A DNA stretch of 52,543 nt from Oscillatoriales cyanobacterium (GTDB lineage: Bacteria; Cyanobacteriota; Cyanobacteriia; Cyanobacteriales; Microcoleaceae). The stretch covers positions 1 to 52,543 of the forward strand of contig RDYN01000073.1 of assembly GCA_004293365.1 (NCBI GenBank), in the 5' to 3' direction. The notes below the pieces were generated by a model. The model ran no database searches and was not told the DNA's origin. It saw nothing but the letters and a program-made list of their open reading frames with translations. The first letter of the stretch is position 1; every line of letters begins with the position of its first letter. Of this stretch, positions 15,272-22,620 are shown in pieces. The position numbers were made by a program, and so were the translations under genes.

Positions 15272-16012
15272 GTGACAGTTTTAACTCAACAAATCGAAGA
15301 AGAAATAGAATATCCCAGCAGCGACGGAGAACCGATGGCGGAAAGTGACATCACGCGCGATTACATGACTTACGGCGTGGAAGCTCTGAAGCAGCACTTT
15401 CAAGGGCGATCGGATGTCTACGTGTCAGCAAATTCTTTCGTGTATTACGAAGAAGGAAACAAATCAGCAGTAGTTTCTCCAGACATTTATGTAGTATTTG
15501 GAGTCAGAAAACGCCAGAGAGATAACTATAAAATCTGGAAAGAAGCAGGGATAGCACCGCATTTTGTCTTAGAAATAACCTCAGAAACAACTCAAGAGGT
15601 AGATCGAGAAATTAAACCAGAAACTTATCGAAGTTTGGGAGTCAGGGAATACTTCCAGTACGATCCGTCTGGGGATTATTTGAATCCGATATTGCAAGGA
15701 GTGCGTTTAGTAAACAACCAGTACGAGCCGATTCCCGTCAATAATATCGCCTTCGATACGCTGTGGCTGTACAGCGAAGTATTGGGACTGGAATTGCACT
15801 TAGTTTCTGGAGAATTAAGGTTTAGAAATCCTCAAACAGGAGAGTTTCTGAAGACTTACCAGCAATCAGAACAAGCACGGCTGGCGGCGGAATCAGCTTT
15901 GCGATCGCTGATTTCTCACCTATTAAATTCGGGAATGAATTTAGAGCAAGTTGCACAAATGATGAATTTATCGACATCGGAGGCGCAGCGATTAATAGGA
16001 GAAAATGAATAG
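15272..16012 (+). CDS. Uma2-family (DUF820) putative PD-(D/E)xK endonuclease
   Basis: 246 residues, GTG start at 15272 with GAGGAG about 8 nt upstream. The Uma2 core has ENSFVYYEEGNK-like strands, VVSPDIYVVFGV (catalytic Asp) and HFVLEITSETT (Glu), then YRSLGVREYFQYDP. The C-terminal part (about 195-246) is an added helical tail (EQARLAAESALRSLISHLL, NLEQVAQMMNLS) common in cyanobacterial Uma2 proteins. The nuclease fold is known from structure-based classification. Function is unproven; these proteins are present in many copies in cyanobacteria. Confidence 0.88.
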   Translation: MTVLTQQIEEEIEYPSSDGEPMAESDITRDYMTYGVEALKQHFQGRSDVYVSANSFVYYEEGNKSAVVSPDIYVVFGVRKRQRDNYKIWKEAGIAPHFVLEITSETTQEVDREIKPETYRSLGVREYFQYDPSGDYLNPILQGVRLVNNQYEPIPVNNIAFDTLWLYSEVLGLELHLVSGELRFRNPQTGEFLKTYQQSEQARLAAESALRSLISHLLNSGMNLEQVAQMMNLSTSEAQRLIGENE

Positions 16013-16149
16013 ATTTCTCCCGCAACTATTTTAAGGTAGGTGTGCCGACTGCCTTTTTTTGTTTAACCAGAGGTAGGGAGGGCGCGATCGCCCGCAAAGC
16101 TTTGTCATGAGGGCGATCGCGCCCGCATCAAAATCTAATGTAAAACATA

Positions 16150-16180
16150 CTTGACATAAGAGTCAAGCACGTATTACAGT
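16150..16180 (+). promoter_or_regulatory. Candidate promoter with overlapping palindromic operator
   Basis: CTTGAC (16150-16155) pairs with GTCAAG (16162-16167) around a 6-nt spacer. The left arm overlaps a perfect TTGACA -35 (16151-16156). A TATTAC (15-nt spacing) or TACAGT (18-nt) could serve as -10. Its position about 60-80 nt before the HTH-fusion gene suggests autoregulation by that HTH; this is inference. Confidence 0.45.
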
Positions 16181-16228
16181 AAAAGTACGGCTTGAATAGG
16201 TTTGTGCTGCAAGCTGAGGCAAAAATCT

Positions 16229-17482
16229 ATGCAAAATCAGATCCGCGTTCTCAGAACCGAACGTCAATGGTCGCAAGCACAACTAGCAGAACGCTTGGGT
16301 GTCAGCCGCCAAACAATTAACGCCTTAGAAGCGGGTAAATACGATCCGAGTCTGCCATTAGCGCTCAAAATTGCCCAACTATTTAACATCCCTATCGAAG
16401 CGATTTTCTCACAGGAGGAAGTAACAATGCTTGCCGATCGAACACCGTTGAATTTTTCTAAATTGCCCGAAACAGCGCTCGCTCACAGATTTACCCCCAG
16501 AACGATTAAAGTTATTAACTTGGCTCAAGAAGAAGCAGGCAACCTGGGTCATAATTGGGCCGGCACGGAGCAAATTCTGCTGGGATTAATTGAGGAAGGA
16601 ACAGGAATTGCAGCTCGGGTTCTGAACGAGGCAGGAGTTAATTTCAGAGCCGCACGGATTGAAGTAGAAAAAATTATTGGTCGCGGCAGCGGATTTGTCA
16701 CTAAAGGACAGGCGTTTAGTCCTACTGCGAGAGCAAAATCTTTGCTCAATTGTGCGGCGCGATCGGCTAGTGAATTAGGGCATTCTTATATTGATACCGA
16801 ACACCTACTTTTGGGCTTGTTGCGAGTTGATAAACCCGATCGCCTCACAGAGAACGGAGAAGGAGTGGCTGTAAAAGTTCTCCAGAACTTAGGAATAGAT
16901 CTAGAAGTGCTAGAGCAACAAGTATTGCAAGTTGCTACTACAAGAGGAGAAGACTTAGAAATTTCTGCCCAAATTGAATCCCCGAACGAATCAACCCAAC
17001 AAGCTGCTTCGATCGTTGGATCTAGCGATAATTCAACAACTGACTTTGTTTCTGCCGAAATTAGCGCTCGTTTTTGTGCTTTGTTATTTGCTTGGATCGA
17101 GCCGCGTAAATTGGGACGAGCGATCGGCTATCGCACCGAATTTCACTTACCTGATGGTAATGTGCTAACTCCTCGAATCGCATTTGTTGCTGCCGAACGT
17201 CTCAAACGAGTTCCTCGCATCTATCCAGAATTAGCACCGGATATGTTTGTTGAGATTAAATCTGTTGTCGATCGATCGCCTCGATTGCAGGAGCAAGTAC
17301 AAGCAGCGATCGCCTTGAGTGTTAAGGTAGGATTGCTGATCGATCCTGACGAGCAAACAGTCACGATATATCGCTCGGGCGGGGCGATCGCAACATTGCG
17401 CGATCGGGATGTGTTAACAGTGCCGGAGTTACTGCCCGGTTGGAAAATTCCGGTGGCAAATCTTTGGTCGCCGATGTTTTAG
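16229..17482 (+). CDS. Three-domain fusion: Xre-type HTH, double Clp N-domain, Uma2 nuclease
   Basis: 417 residues from the ATG at 16229 (GAGG 9-13 nt upstream). Residues 1-66 are a compact Xre-type HTH ([21 protein letters not shown], ending [11 protein letters not shown]). Residues about 80-235 hold two Clp N-terminal repeats like those of Clp[21 protein letters not shown], then GRGSGF, and [19 protein letters not shown]. Residues about 276-417 are a Uma2 domain with [11 protein letters not shown] (PD...ExK) and [19 protein letters not shown]. No ATPase module is present. A strong internal ribosome site precedes Met67, so a shorter ClpN-Uma2 product is possible. I infer a DNA-binding nuclease that may be handed to the ClpCP protease; nothing here proves it. 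An HTH gene running into a downstream gene by stop loss is an alternative origin. Confidence 0.85.
   Translation: MQNQIRVLRTERQWSQAQLAERLGVSRQTINALEAGKYDPSLPLALKIAQLFNIPIEAIFSQEEVTMLADRTPLNFSKLPETALAHRFTPRTIKVINLAQEEAGNLGHNWAGTEQILLGLIEEGTGIAARVLNEAGVNFRAARIEVEKIIGRGSGFVTKGQAFSPTARAKSLLNCAARSASELGHSYIDTEHLLLGLLRVDKPDRLTENGEGVAVKVLQNLGIDLEVLEQQVLQVATTRGEDLEISAQIESPNESTQQAASIVGSSDNSTTDFVSAEISARFCALLFAWIEPRKLGRAIGYRTEFHLPDGNVLTPRIAFVAAERLKRVPRIYPELAPDMFVEIKSVVDRSPRLQEQVQAAIALSVKVGLLIDPDEQTVTIYRSGGAIATLRDRDVLTVPELLPGWKIPVANLWSPMF
16413..16429 (+). promoter_or_regulatory. Internal ribosome binding site and start inside the fusion gene
   Basis: A perfect AGGAGG at 16413-16418 lies 8 nt before an in-frame ATG at 16427. 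The site falls exactly at the HTH/Clp-N boundary (Met67). Confidence 0.65.
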
Positions 17483-17501
17483 AAAATATCTGCGATCGAA
17501 A

Positions 17502-17631
17502 CTTCCAATCGGGAGCATCTCAGGGGAGCATTTACAGTGCTGTCGGGAACTCAAAAAAGGTTCGTGGTACGTCCTGGTGTCCGCTCTTTAAAAAATGCTT
17601 CTTGTAAAACTGAGATGCTCCCCTTCCAATC
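17502..17631. mobile_element. MITE copy B, perfect 12-bp TIRs and 9-bp target duplication
   Basis: The element spans 17511-17622 (112 bp). It starts GGGAGCATCTCA and ends TGAGATGCTCCC. CTTCCAATC flanks it at 17502-17510 and 17623-17631. The inverse complement aligns along its whole length with copy A in tnpB. No reading frame of interest lies inside. Confidence 0.9.
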
Positions 17632-17837
17632 TGCTATAATTAAACGCTCCAGCGCCAGAGATTGCGGAGAGAAGGGAGAGTTTTTTCCATCTATTTTTGC
17701 GATCGAGCTGAATAGAGAAGCATGGGAATTATACCAAATCCGGGTTAGATATACCTCAATCGATCGGCGGTTGAAACCGCTGCTACACGCACAAAGTCCG
17801 CATATTCAGAGGACTGAAGTCCTCACTACGAACCAAA
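17632..17837. other. Intergenic, no gene seen
   Basis: Downstream of MITE B and before the end of pnkp. It contains GGCGGTTGAAACCGCTGCTA and half of a dispersed repeat (GGACTGAAGTCCTCACTACG at about 17811). No supported gene. Confidence 0.5.
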
Positions 17838-20447
17838 TTACAATCTCGGATCGACTGGTTCGCTTTCCATCGCTAAAACTCCAAAAACGCACTCGTGAAC
17901 TTGCCTCAACGGAGCGCCCGCAACAAATCGATCCAAGGCTTCTACACCGAGAGCAAACTCTCGCAAAGCTAAAGAACGCTTCCCGGAAAGCCCGCGCGAT
18001 CGCAATTTATCTAAATGTTCCGGCAAAGAATATTCCAGACCGTAAATAATTCGCAAATACTCTTTACCGCGACATTTTATCGCAGGCTGTATCAGTCCTT
18101 TGCTATTATTAACAATAAATTCCATCGGCTTAACAACCATCCCTTCGCCCCCGGCATCAGTCATTTTTTCCCACCATTGAATCCCTGCGGATTGACTGTC
18201 AAGATCGGCAATTCTCACTACTTTGTATTCAGTAGCTAACAGCAATTCTAGGTCAAAATTACAGATTTCTGCTATCTGTTCCATGTGCCAGCAGTGATTC
18301 TGATCGGTGTGAACATTTCCCTCGGTTGCCAAGATGTGGAAAGGCGCTAACTTGAGGTCGGAGATGGATTTCACGGGCCAGCAGTAGCGCTGGTAGGCAT
18401 TGACATAGCGATCGGCTAAATCAGCTCGTTCCCGGTAGCTAGCCAACACAGAATCAACTGCAACTCCGCGCTGTTTCGCCTGTTCTAGCTGCTGGATCGC
18501 CGCCGCAAACCCGTGACGGGATGCGGTGCCCGCGGGAGCGTATTGTTCTTGCAATAAACCCTGAGCTTTTGCCGACCAAGGCATTAATTCGCAGTCTAAA
18601 CACACCCAGTCGGTTTGAAATTTATCCCAAAAATTGCTGGCAGAAAGAGCGCGATTTACCCGCGTTAAAAACTCTGTTTCTAAGGTAGAATTATCGAAGA
18701 AATGGCGACCTGTACGGGTGTAACAAATGCCAATGCTGTTGTTAAAAATCCCAAAGCGCCGTTTAGCAGCCGATTCGTCGCGGCAAACAATGACAACTGC
18801 ACGGGAACCCATGTGCTTTTCTTCGCAGACAACTGTCGATACACCCTGCTGTTGGTAGTAGTTAAATGCTTCGGCTGGATGTTCTAAAAGTCCGGGTTCT
18901 TTGGAGGTAGCAGCGGGAGACATGGTGGGCGGTAAGTAAATCAGCCATTTGGGATTGGCGGCAAATCTGCTCATTACTTCCAGGGCTGCGATCGCATTTT
19001 CTTCGCGAATTGCAATGTTACGTTGCAGGCGAGTTGAGATCGTGCGTTTTCCGAGTACGTCAGAAATGTCCAGCACGTCGTCAAACTGCTGTTGGGCGGT
19101 GAGATTTGTGGCGGCAAAACTGTTATCTGGAGTTGCGATGGATGGAAAGGCGATCGGTTTTGCAGGTTCGCAGTAAATCATCGCAGCAGGAACGCTGACA
19201 AATTCTCTTTCAGGATACCGCAAAGCTGTTAGTTTGCCGCCGAAAACGCAGCCAGTGTCAATATCAACAGTATTGTTCAACCATTCTGTTTCGGGAATCG
19301 GGGTATGTCCGTAAACAACAGCAGCTTGACCTCGATATTCGGCGGCCCAATTGTAGCGGACTGGTAAGCCGAATTCATCGATTTCGCCTGTGGTTTCTCC
19401 GTACAAGGCGAAATCTCGAACGCGGGGGGATGCGCGTCCCTGAAGTTCTGCTTTCATTCCGGCGTGGGCGACGACTAATTTGCCGCCGTCGAGGACGTAA
19501 TGTCCGATTAAACTATCTAGAAATTGGCTAATTTCGCTAACTGCTGATTCGCGCAATTCATCGGGTAAAGCTGCTATTTCTGCTAAGGTTTGTTCGAGTC
19601 CGTGGTTGATTTTGACATTCTTGCCGCTGAGTTTTCGCAATAATTTGATATCGTGATTTCCGGGGACGCACAAAGCGGTTGATGCGCTTACCATGTTGCG
19701 GACGAGTTTGAGGGTGTCGAGAATGCGCGGGCCTCGATCGACCAAATCGCCCAAAAACACCGCTTTACGGCCTTCTGGATGGGCGTAGGTGGGATAATCC
19801 CAAAAGCCTGATTGGCTGGATGATTCGACAATTTGATAGCCCAACTGTTGCAGCAATTGTGACAATTCGCCGCAGCATCCGTGAACGTCGCCGATGATGT
19901 CAAAGGGGCCGGTGTCCTGTTTGCGGTTGTTCCACAGCGGTTGTCTCTCGATTTGGGCTGCTGCGATGTCCTCTGGCGAACGGAGGACGTGAACGTAGCG
20001 GAAGCCTTCGCGATCGAGATTTCGGAGCGATCGCCTTAAATTTTGAACGTGGCGGCGAATTACGTGGCTCCCGAAGTTGCGGTTTGGACGCTGTTGATTG
20101 CGATCGGCACACAATTTCTCTGGCAAATCTAGCACAATTGCTACTAAAAAGCAATGATATTTTCGGGCTAATTCTAACAAAGGTTTGCGGCTTTCCGGCT
20201 GAACGTTCGTAGCATCAATCACAGTTAATTTACCCGCAGCCAGACGTTTCGCAGCAATTAAATGCAGCACTTCAAAAGCATCAGCGGTGGCCGCTTGATT
20301 GTTTTCGTCATCGGAAACCAGGCCGCGGCAGTAATCGGATGAGATGATTTCTGTCGTTTGGAAATGCTGGCGCGCAAAAGTGGATTTGCCCGAACCGGAT
20401 GCACCGATGAGCAGGACTAAAGATAGTTCGGGAATGGTAATTTTCAT
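17838..20447 (-). CDS. pnkp: Polynucleotide kinase-phosphatase-ligase Pnkp (RNA repair)
   Basis: 869 residues, essentially the length of characterised bacterial Pnkp (about 870). Domains in order: 5'-OH kinase with P-loop LLIGASGSGKST; metallophosphoesterase (about residues 180-400) with FDIIGDVHGCCGE, FLGDLVDRGP, VPGNHDIK and VVYGHTP; and a C-terminal nucleotidyltransferase/ligase with the adenylated Lys in EEKHMGSRA and EGMVVKP. It heals and seals cleaved RNA ends; in characterised systems the ligase needs Hen1. hen1 lies upstream on the same strand, but 496 bp and a mazE-like gene now separate the two. ATG start at 20447. Confidence 0.95.
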   Translation of the reverse strand: MKITIPELSLVLLIGASGSGKSTFARQHFQTTEIISSDYCRGLVSDDENNQAATADAFEVLHLIAAKRLAAGKLTVIDATNVQPESRKPLLELARKYHCFLVAIVLDLPEKLCADRNQQRPNRNFGSHVIRRHVQNLRRSLRNLDREGFRYVHVLRSPEDIAAAQIERQPLWNNRKQDTGPFDIIGDVHGCCGELSQLLQQLGYQIVESSSQSGFWDYPTYAHPEGRKAVFLGDLVDRGPRILDTLKLVRNMVSASTALCVPGNHDIKLLRKLSGKNVKINHGLEQTLAEIAALPDELRESAVSEISQFLDSLIGHYVLDGGKLVVAHAGMKAELQGRASPRVRDFALYGETTGEIDEFGLPVRYNWAAEYRGQAAVVYGHTPIPETEWLNNTVDIDTGCVFGGKLTALRYPEREFVSVPAAMIYCEPAKPIAFPSIATPDNSFAATNLTAQQQFDDVLDISDVLGKRTISTRLQRNIAIREENAIAALEVMSRFAANPKWLIYLPPTMSPAATSKEPGLLEHPAEAFNYYQQQGVSTVVCEEKHMGSRAVVIVCRDESAAKRRFGIFNNSIGICYTRTGRHFFDNSTLETEFLTRVNRALSASNFWDKFQTDWVCLDCELMPWSAKAQGLLQEQYAPAGTASRHGFAAAIQQLEQAKQRGVAVDSVLASYRERADLADRYVNAYQRYCWPVKSISDLKLAPFHILATEGNVHTDQNHCWHMEQIAEICNFDLELLLATEYKVVRIADLDSQSAGIQWWEKMTDAGGEGMVVKPMEFIVNNSKGLIQPAIKCRGKEYLRIIYGLEYSLPEHLDKLRSRGLSGKRSLALREFALGVEALDRFVAGAPLRQVHECVFGVLAMESEPVDPRL

Positions 20448-20532
20448 GCTTTAATAGTATTATTCACTGAGTATTTTTATACTATTTTTCAAAAGTATTG
20501 CTACAAAATAATTGTCATCAACTCTGTCGATC

Positions 20533-20591
20533 GGGTGCGTCGCCGCTTGAAAAGTCGATTAAAGTTAGGGATTGTTGATGGCGACGCACCC
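20533..20591. repeat. 12-bp-arm hairpin (GGGTGCGTCGCC type)
   Basis: GGGTGCGTCGCC (20533-20544) pairs perfectly with GGCGACGCACCC (20580-20591). The right side continues CTACAAA, typical of this dispersed family. It sits exactly where the mazF remnant stops resembling MazF. Confidence 0.8.
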
Positions 20592-20629
20592 TACAAATAC
20601 TGTTCTTCGTCAAAACGTTTGACTACCAT
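20591..20629 (-). pseudogene. mazF/pemK-type toxin remnant (12 codons)
   Basis: The ATG at 20629 overlaps the stop of the mazE-like gene and reads MVVKRFD, a common start of cyanobacterial MazF/PemK toxins. It then diverges to EEQYL and a stop at 20593-20591, next to the hairpin repeat. The rest of the toxin (about 100 codons) is absent from the next 140 bp. The overlap is the translational coupling expected of a mazEF operon. The identification rests on only seven residues plus position. Confidence 0.6.
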
Positions 20630-20883
20630 TCCCAATCACGCTGATCCCACTCAGTAGTCGTGACATCATCAAGCAAAACATCATCATGTTGTTCGGCCAT
20701 TTTTGCAAACGCTTCATCCCAACCGGCCCGTGGTTTTGCGGCTGCACGAATGACGATTCGATCGCCCTGAACTTCAATTTCTACTTCTTCACTAATACCA
20801 ATTTGCTCTAACAAAGATTTAGGAATGCGAATTCCTTGAGATTGATCGACTTTAATTATCTGGGTTTGGATAGATTTGCTCAT
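20623..20883 (-). CDS. AbrB/MazE-type antitoxin, probably orphan
   Basis: 86 residues from the ATG at 20883 (MSKSIQTQIIKVDQSQGIRI). Residues 1-50 are a swapped-hairpin AbrB fold (GIRIPKSLLEQIGISEEVEI and GDRIVIRAA). The acidic tail (KMAEQHDDVLLDDVTTTEWD) is what usually blocks the toxin. It lies between hen1 and pnkp on the same strand. The toxin partner is reduced to a few codons, so it may now act only as a DNA-binding regulator or against a toxin encoded elsewhere. Confidence 0.85.
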   Translation of the reverse strand: MSKSIQTQIIKVDQSQGIRIPKSLLEQIGISEEVEIEVQGDRIVIRAAAKPRAGWDEAFAKMAEQHDDVLLDDVTTTEWDQRDWEW

Positions 20884-20943
20884 AGCTGAAGCCTGCATTT
20901 TTCCAAGTTTAACTACATTGTAAGCACAAAAAAACTGTAGCAG

Positions 20944-22344
20944 TTATTCTATCAAAGCAAATATTGCCATTTGCGTAGGCGAACCCACTTCTAAATCTTC
21001 CGTTCCAATAGATCGCAACTCTACCCCAAAACCAAACCGTTCGCCAACCCCATGCGCCCAAGTCTGAAACTCATTTCTAGTCCACTCAAAACGGTGATCG
21101 CGGTGGCGAAATTTGCCCGCCGACAAGTTTTCAAACCGAACATTATATTCAACATTAGGAGTTGTGACGATCGCAAATTTCGGCCGCACAAACTCAAACA
21201 ACACCCGTTCAAAAGCAGCCAACCGTTCTAAATCGAGATGTTCGATCACCTCAATCACCGCTGCTGCGTCAAAATCCGTCAAGCGGCTGTCCCGATAAAT
21301 CAGGGAACTTTGGATCAATTGTAAGCGAGATTGCTGTGCGGGAGAAAAGCGATCGACCTGCAATCGTTCCTTGGCGATTTCCAACGCCCGAAAAGAGACA
21401 TCGACTCCGGTAATTTGGGCGATCGCACTTTCGGCTAACATAAATCGCAGCAGTTTTCCCTCACCGCAGCCCAAATCCACCACTCGCTGAGCACCGCTGG
21501 CTTTTAAAACATCCATCACAGCTTCTAAACGCTGTTCGTTGAGGCTAATTCGCTGTTCTAAAACTTCCTCTTCTAAAGCACGAGAAACTTCGACTTTTTC
21601 AGGATCGGTACTATCTTCTTCTGCTAACTGCGCTACAGCAAGGCGAGTCAAACGGCGCTGGCGTTTCAAATAGCGATCGGCAATTTGTTCGCGGGCGGGA
21701 TGCGCGTTCAACCAACCTTCGCCGTGACGAAATAACTTCTCGATTTCATCATCGCCCACCCAATAATGTTTATCGTCATCTAACACAGGAATTAGTACAT
21801 AAAGATGACTCAACAAATCCGCCAAACGCAGTGTATTTTGCAGTTCCACAGCAAAGTAAGGACTCGCACCCCACTCGGGAAATTGTTCGTCAAGAATCAG
21901 GGGTATTGCTGTCACTTGATAGCCCAGCGGCTCAAACATTTGGCGCAGGAACTTTTCGCCGCCGCGACAGGGCAATACCGGCAGATTTACTGTCAGCGGA
22001 ATGGCAGTTTCTGCGAGTTCTGGGCGGTCTTTGCAGCGACCGGATAGAGCGGTACGGAAGACCTGGGCGAGGGCGACAGACAGAAACGAAGAGGCAACGT
22101 AGGGGCGATCGTTGACGTATTGTTCGAGCGGGCGATCGCCCGATTTGGACTTACCGCGCACCAAACCAACCGGATCGACATCTAACAGCAAAGCCGCCGT
22201 GCACTTGTCTGCATTCGCTTCAGGATAAAACACGCTGGCTTGTCCGAAAGTCATCGGGAAGCATTGAAGGCGATCGGGATGTTTGTGAAGCAAATAGCCC
22301 AAATCCGTAGCAGGGAAGCGAGTTGTGGAGATAGTTAATAACAT
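20944..22344 (-). CDS. hen1: RNA 3'-terminal ribose 2'-O-methyltransferase Hen1
   Basis: 466 residues from the ATG at 22344 (MLLTISTTRF). An upstream in-frame extension would be encoded by TAATTGG repeats and is unlikely. The N-terminal half (about 1-250) is the bacterial Hen1 domain that activates the Pnkp ligase (LGYLLHKHPDRLQ, CRGGEKFLRQMFEPLGY). The C-terminal half is the methyltransferase with SAM motif VVDLGCGEGKLL. Metal-binding residues are in AAVIEVIEHLD and FRHRDHRFEWTRNEF. Hen1 methylates the 3' end before sealing, which protects the repaired RNA from being cut again at the same bond. Its partner pnkp lies downstream. Confidence 0.95.
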   Translation of the reverse strand: MLLTISTTRFPATDLGYLLHKHPDRLQCFPMTFGQASVFYPEANADKCTAALLLDVDPVGLVRGKSKSGDRPLEQYVNDRPYVASSFLSVALAQVFRTALSGRCKDRPELAETAIPLTVNLPVLPCRGGEKFLRQMFEPLGYQVTAIPLILDEQFPEWGASPYFAVELQNTLRLADLLSHLYVLIPVLDDDKHYWVGDDEIEKLFRHGEGWLNAHPAREQIADRYLKRQRRLTRLAVAQLAEEDSTDPEKVEVSRALEEEVLEQRISLNEQRLEAVMDVLKASGAQRVVDLGCGEGKLLRFMLAESAIAQITGVDVSFRALEIAKERLQVDRFSPAQQSRLQLIQSSLIYRDSRLTDFDAAAVIEVIEHLDLERLAAFERVLFEFVRPKFAIVTTPNVEYNVRFENLSAGKFRHRDHRFEWTRNEFQTWAHGVGERFGFGVELRSIGTEDLEVGSPTQMAIFALIE

Positions 22345-22347
22345 AAT

Positions 22348-22389
22348 ATTGGTAATTGGTAATTGGTAATTGGTAATTGGTAATTGGTT
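22348..22389. repeat. TAATTGG heptamer tandem repeat before hen1
   Basis: About five to six tandem TAATTGG/TTGGTAA units end a few bases before the hen1 start codon, where a promoter or 5' leader would be expected. Confidence 0.9.
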
Positions 22390-22420
22390 TGTGAGTAACA
22401 CATAACCGGGCGCTAATCCA

Positions 22421-22583
22421 CAAGTCCGCCGAGGGTTAAAAACCCCCGTCTCATAGCGAAAGTCCTCTTAAAGAGGACTGAAAAACACATTTTTCAACAA
22501 GTATTATAATATCTTCCCAGTCGGTTTCAACCGACTTAAGCTATGAGACAGGGGTTTTAACCCCTGGCGAACTTGCGGACTTG
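22421..22583. repeat. Long composite hairpin repeat (GTCCGCCG...GGGTTTTAACCCC type)
   Basis: AAGTCCGCCGAGGGTTAAAA, ACCCCCGTCTCATAGC and AGTCCTCTT...AGAGGACT are mirrored by CTATGAGACAGGGGTTTTAA and CCCCTGGCGAACTTGCGGAC. It forms a roughly 160-bp cruciform-like element. The same family lies at 24161-24545, 41505-41680 and 45570-45745. Confidence 0.85.
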
Positions 22584-22620
22584 CAAACTGAAATTACGCT
22601 CGCTATAATTCCCAAAACAA

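Noticed and set aside
17537..18049. Open frame on the plus strand overlapping MITE B and the end of pnkp
   Set aside because: It starts inside the MITE and runs antisense to the conserved Pnkp C-terminus; a shadow.
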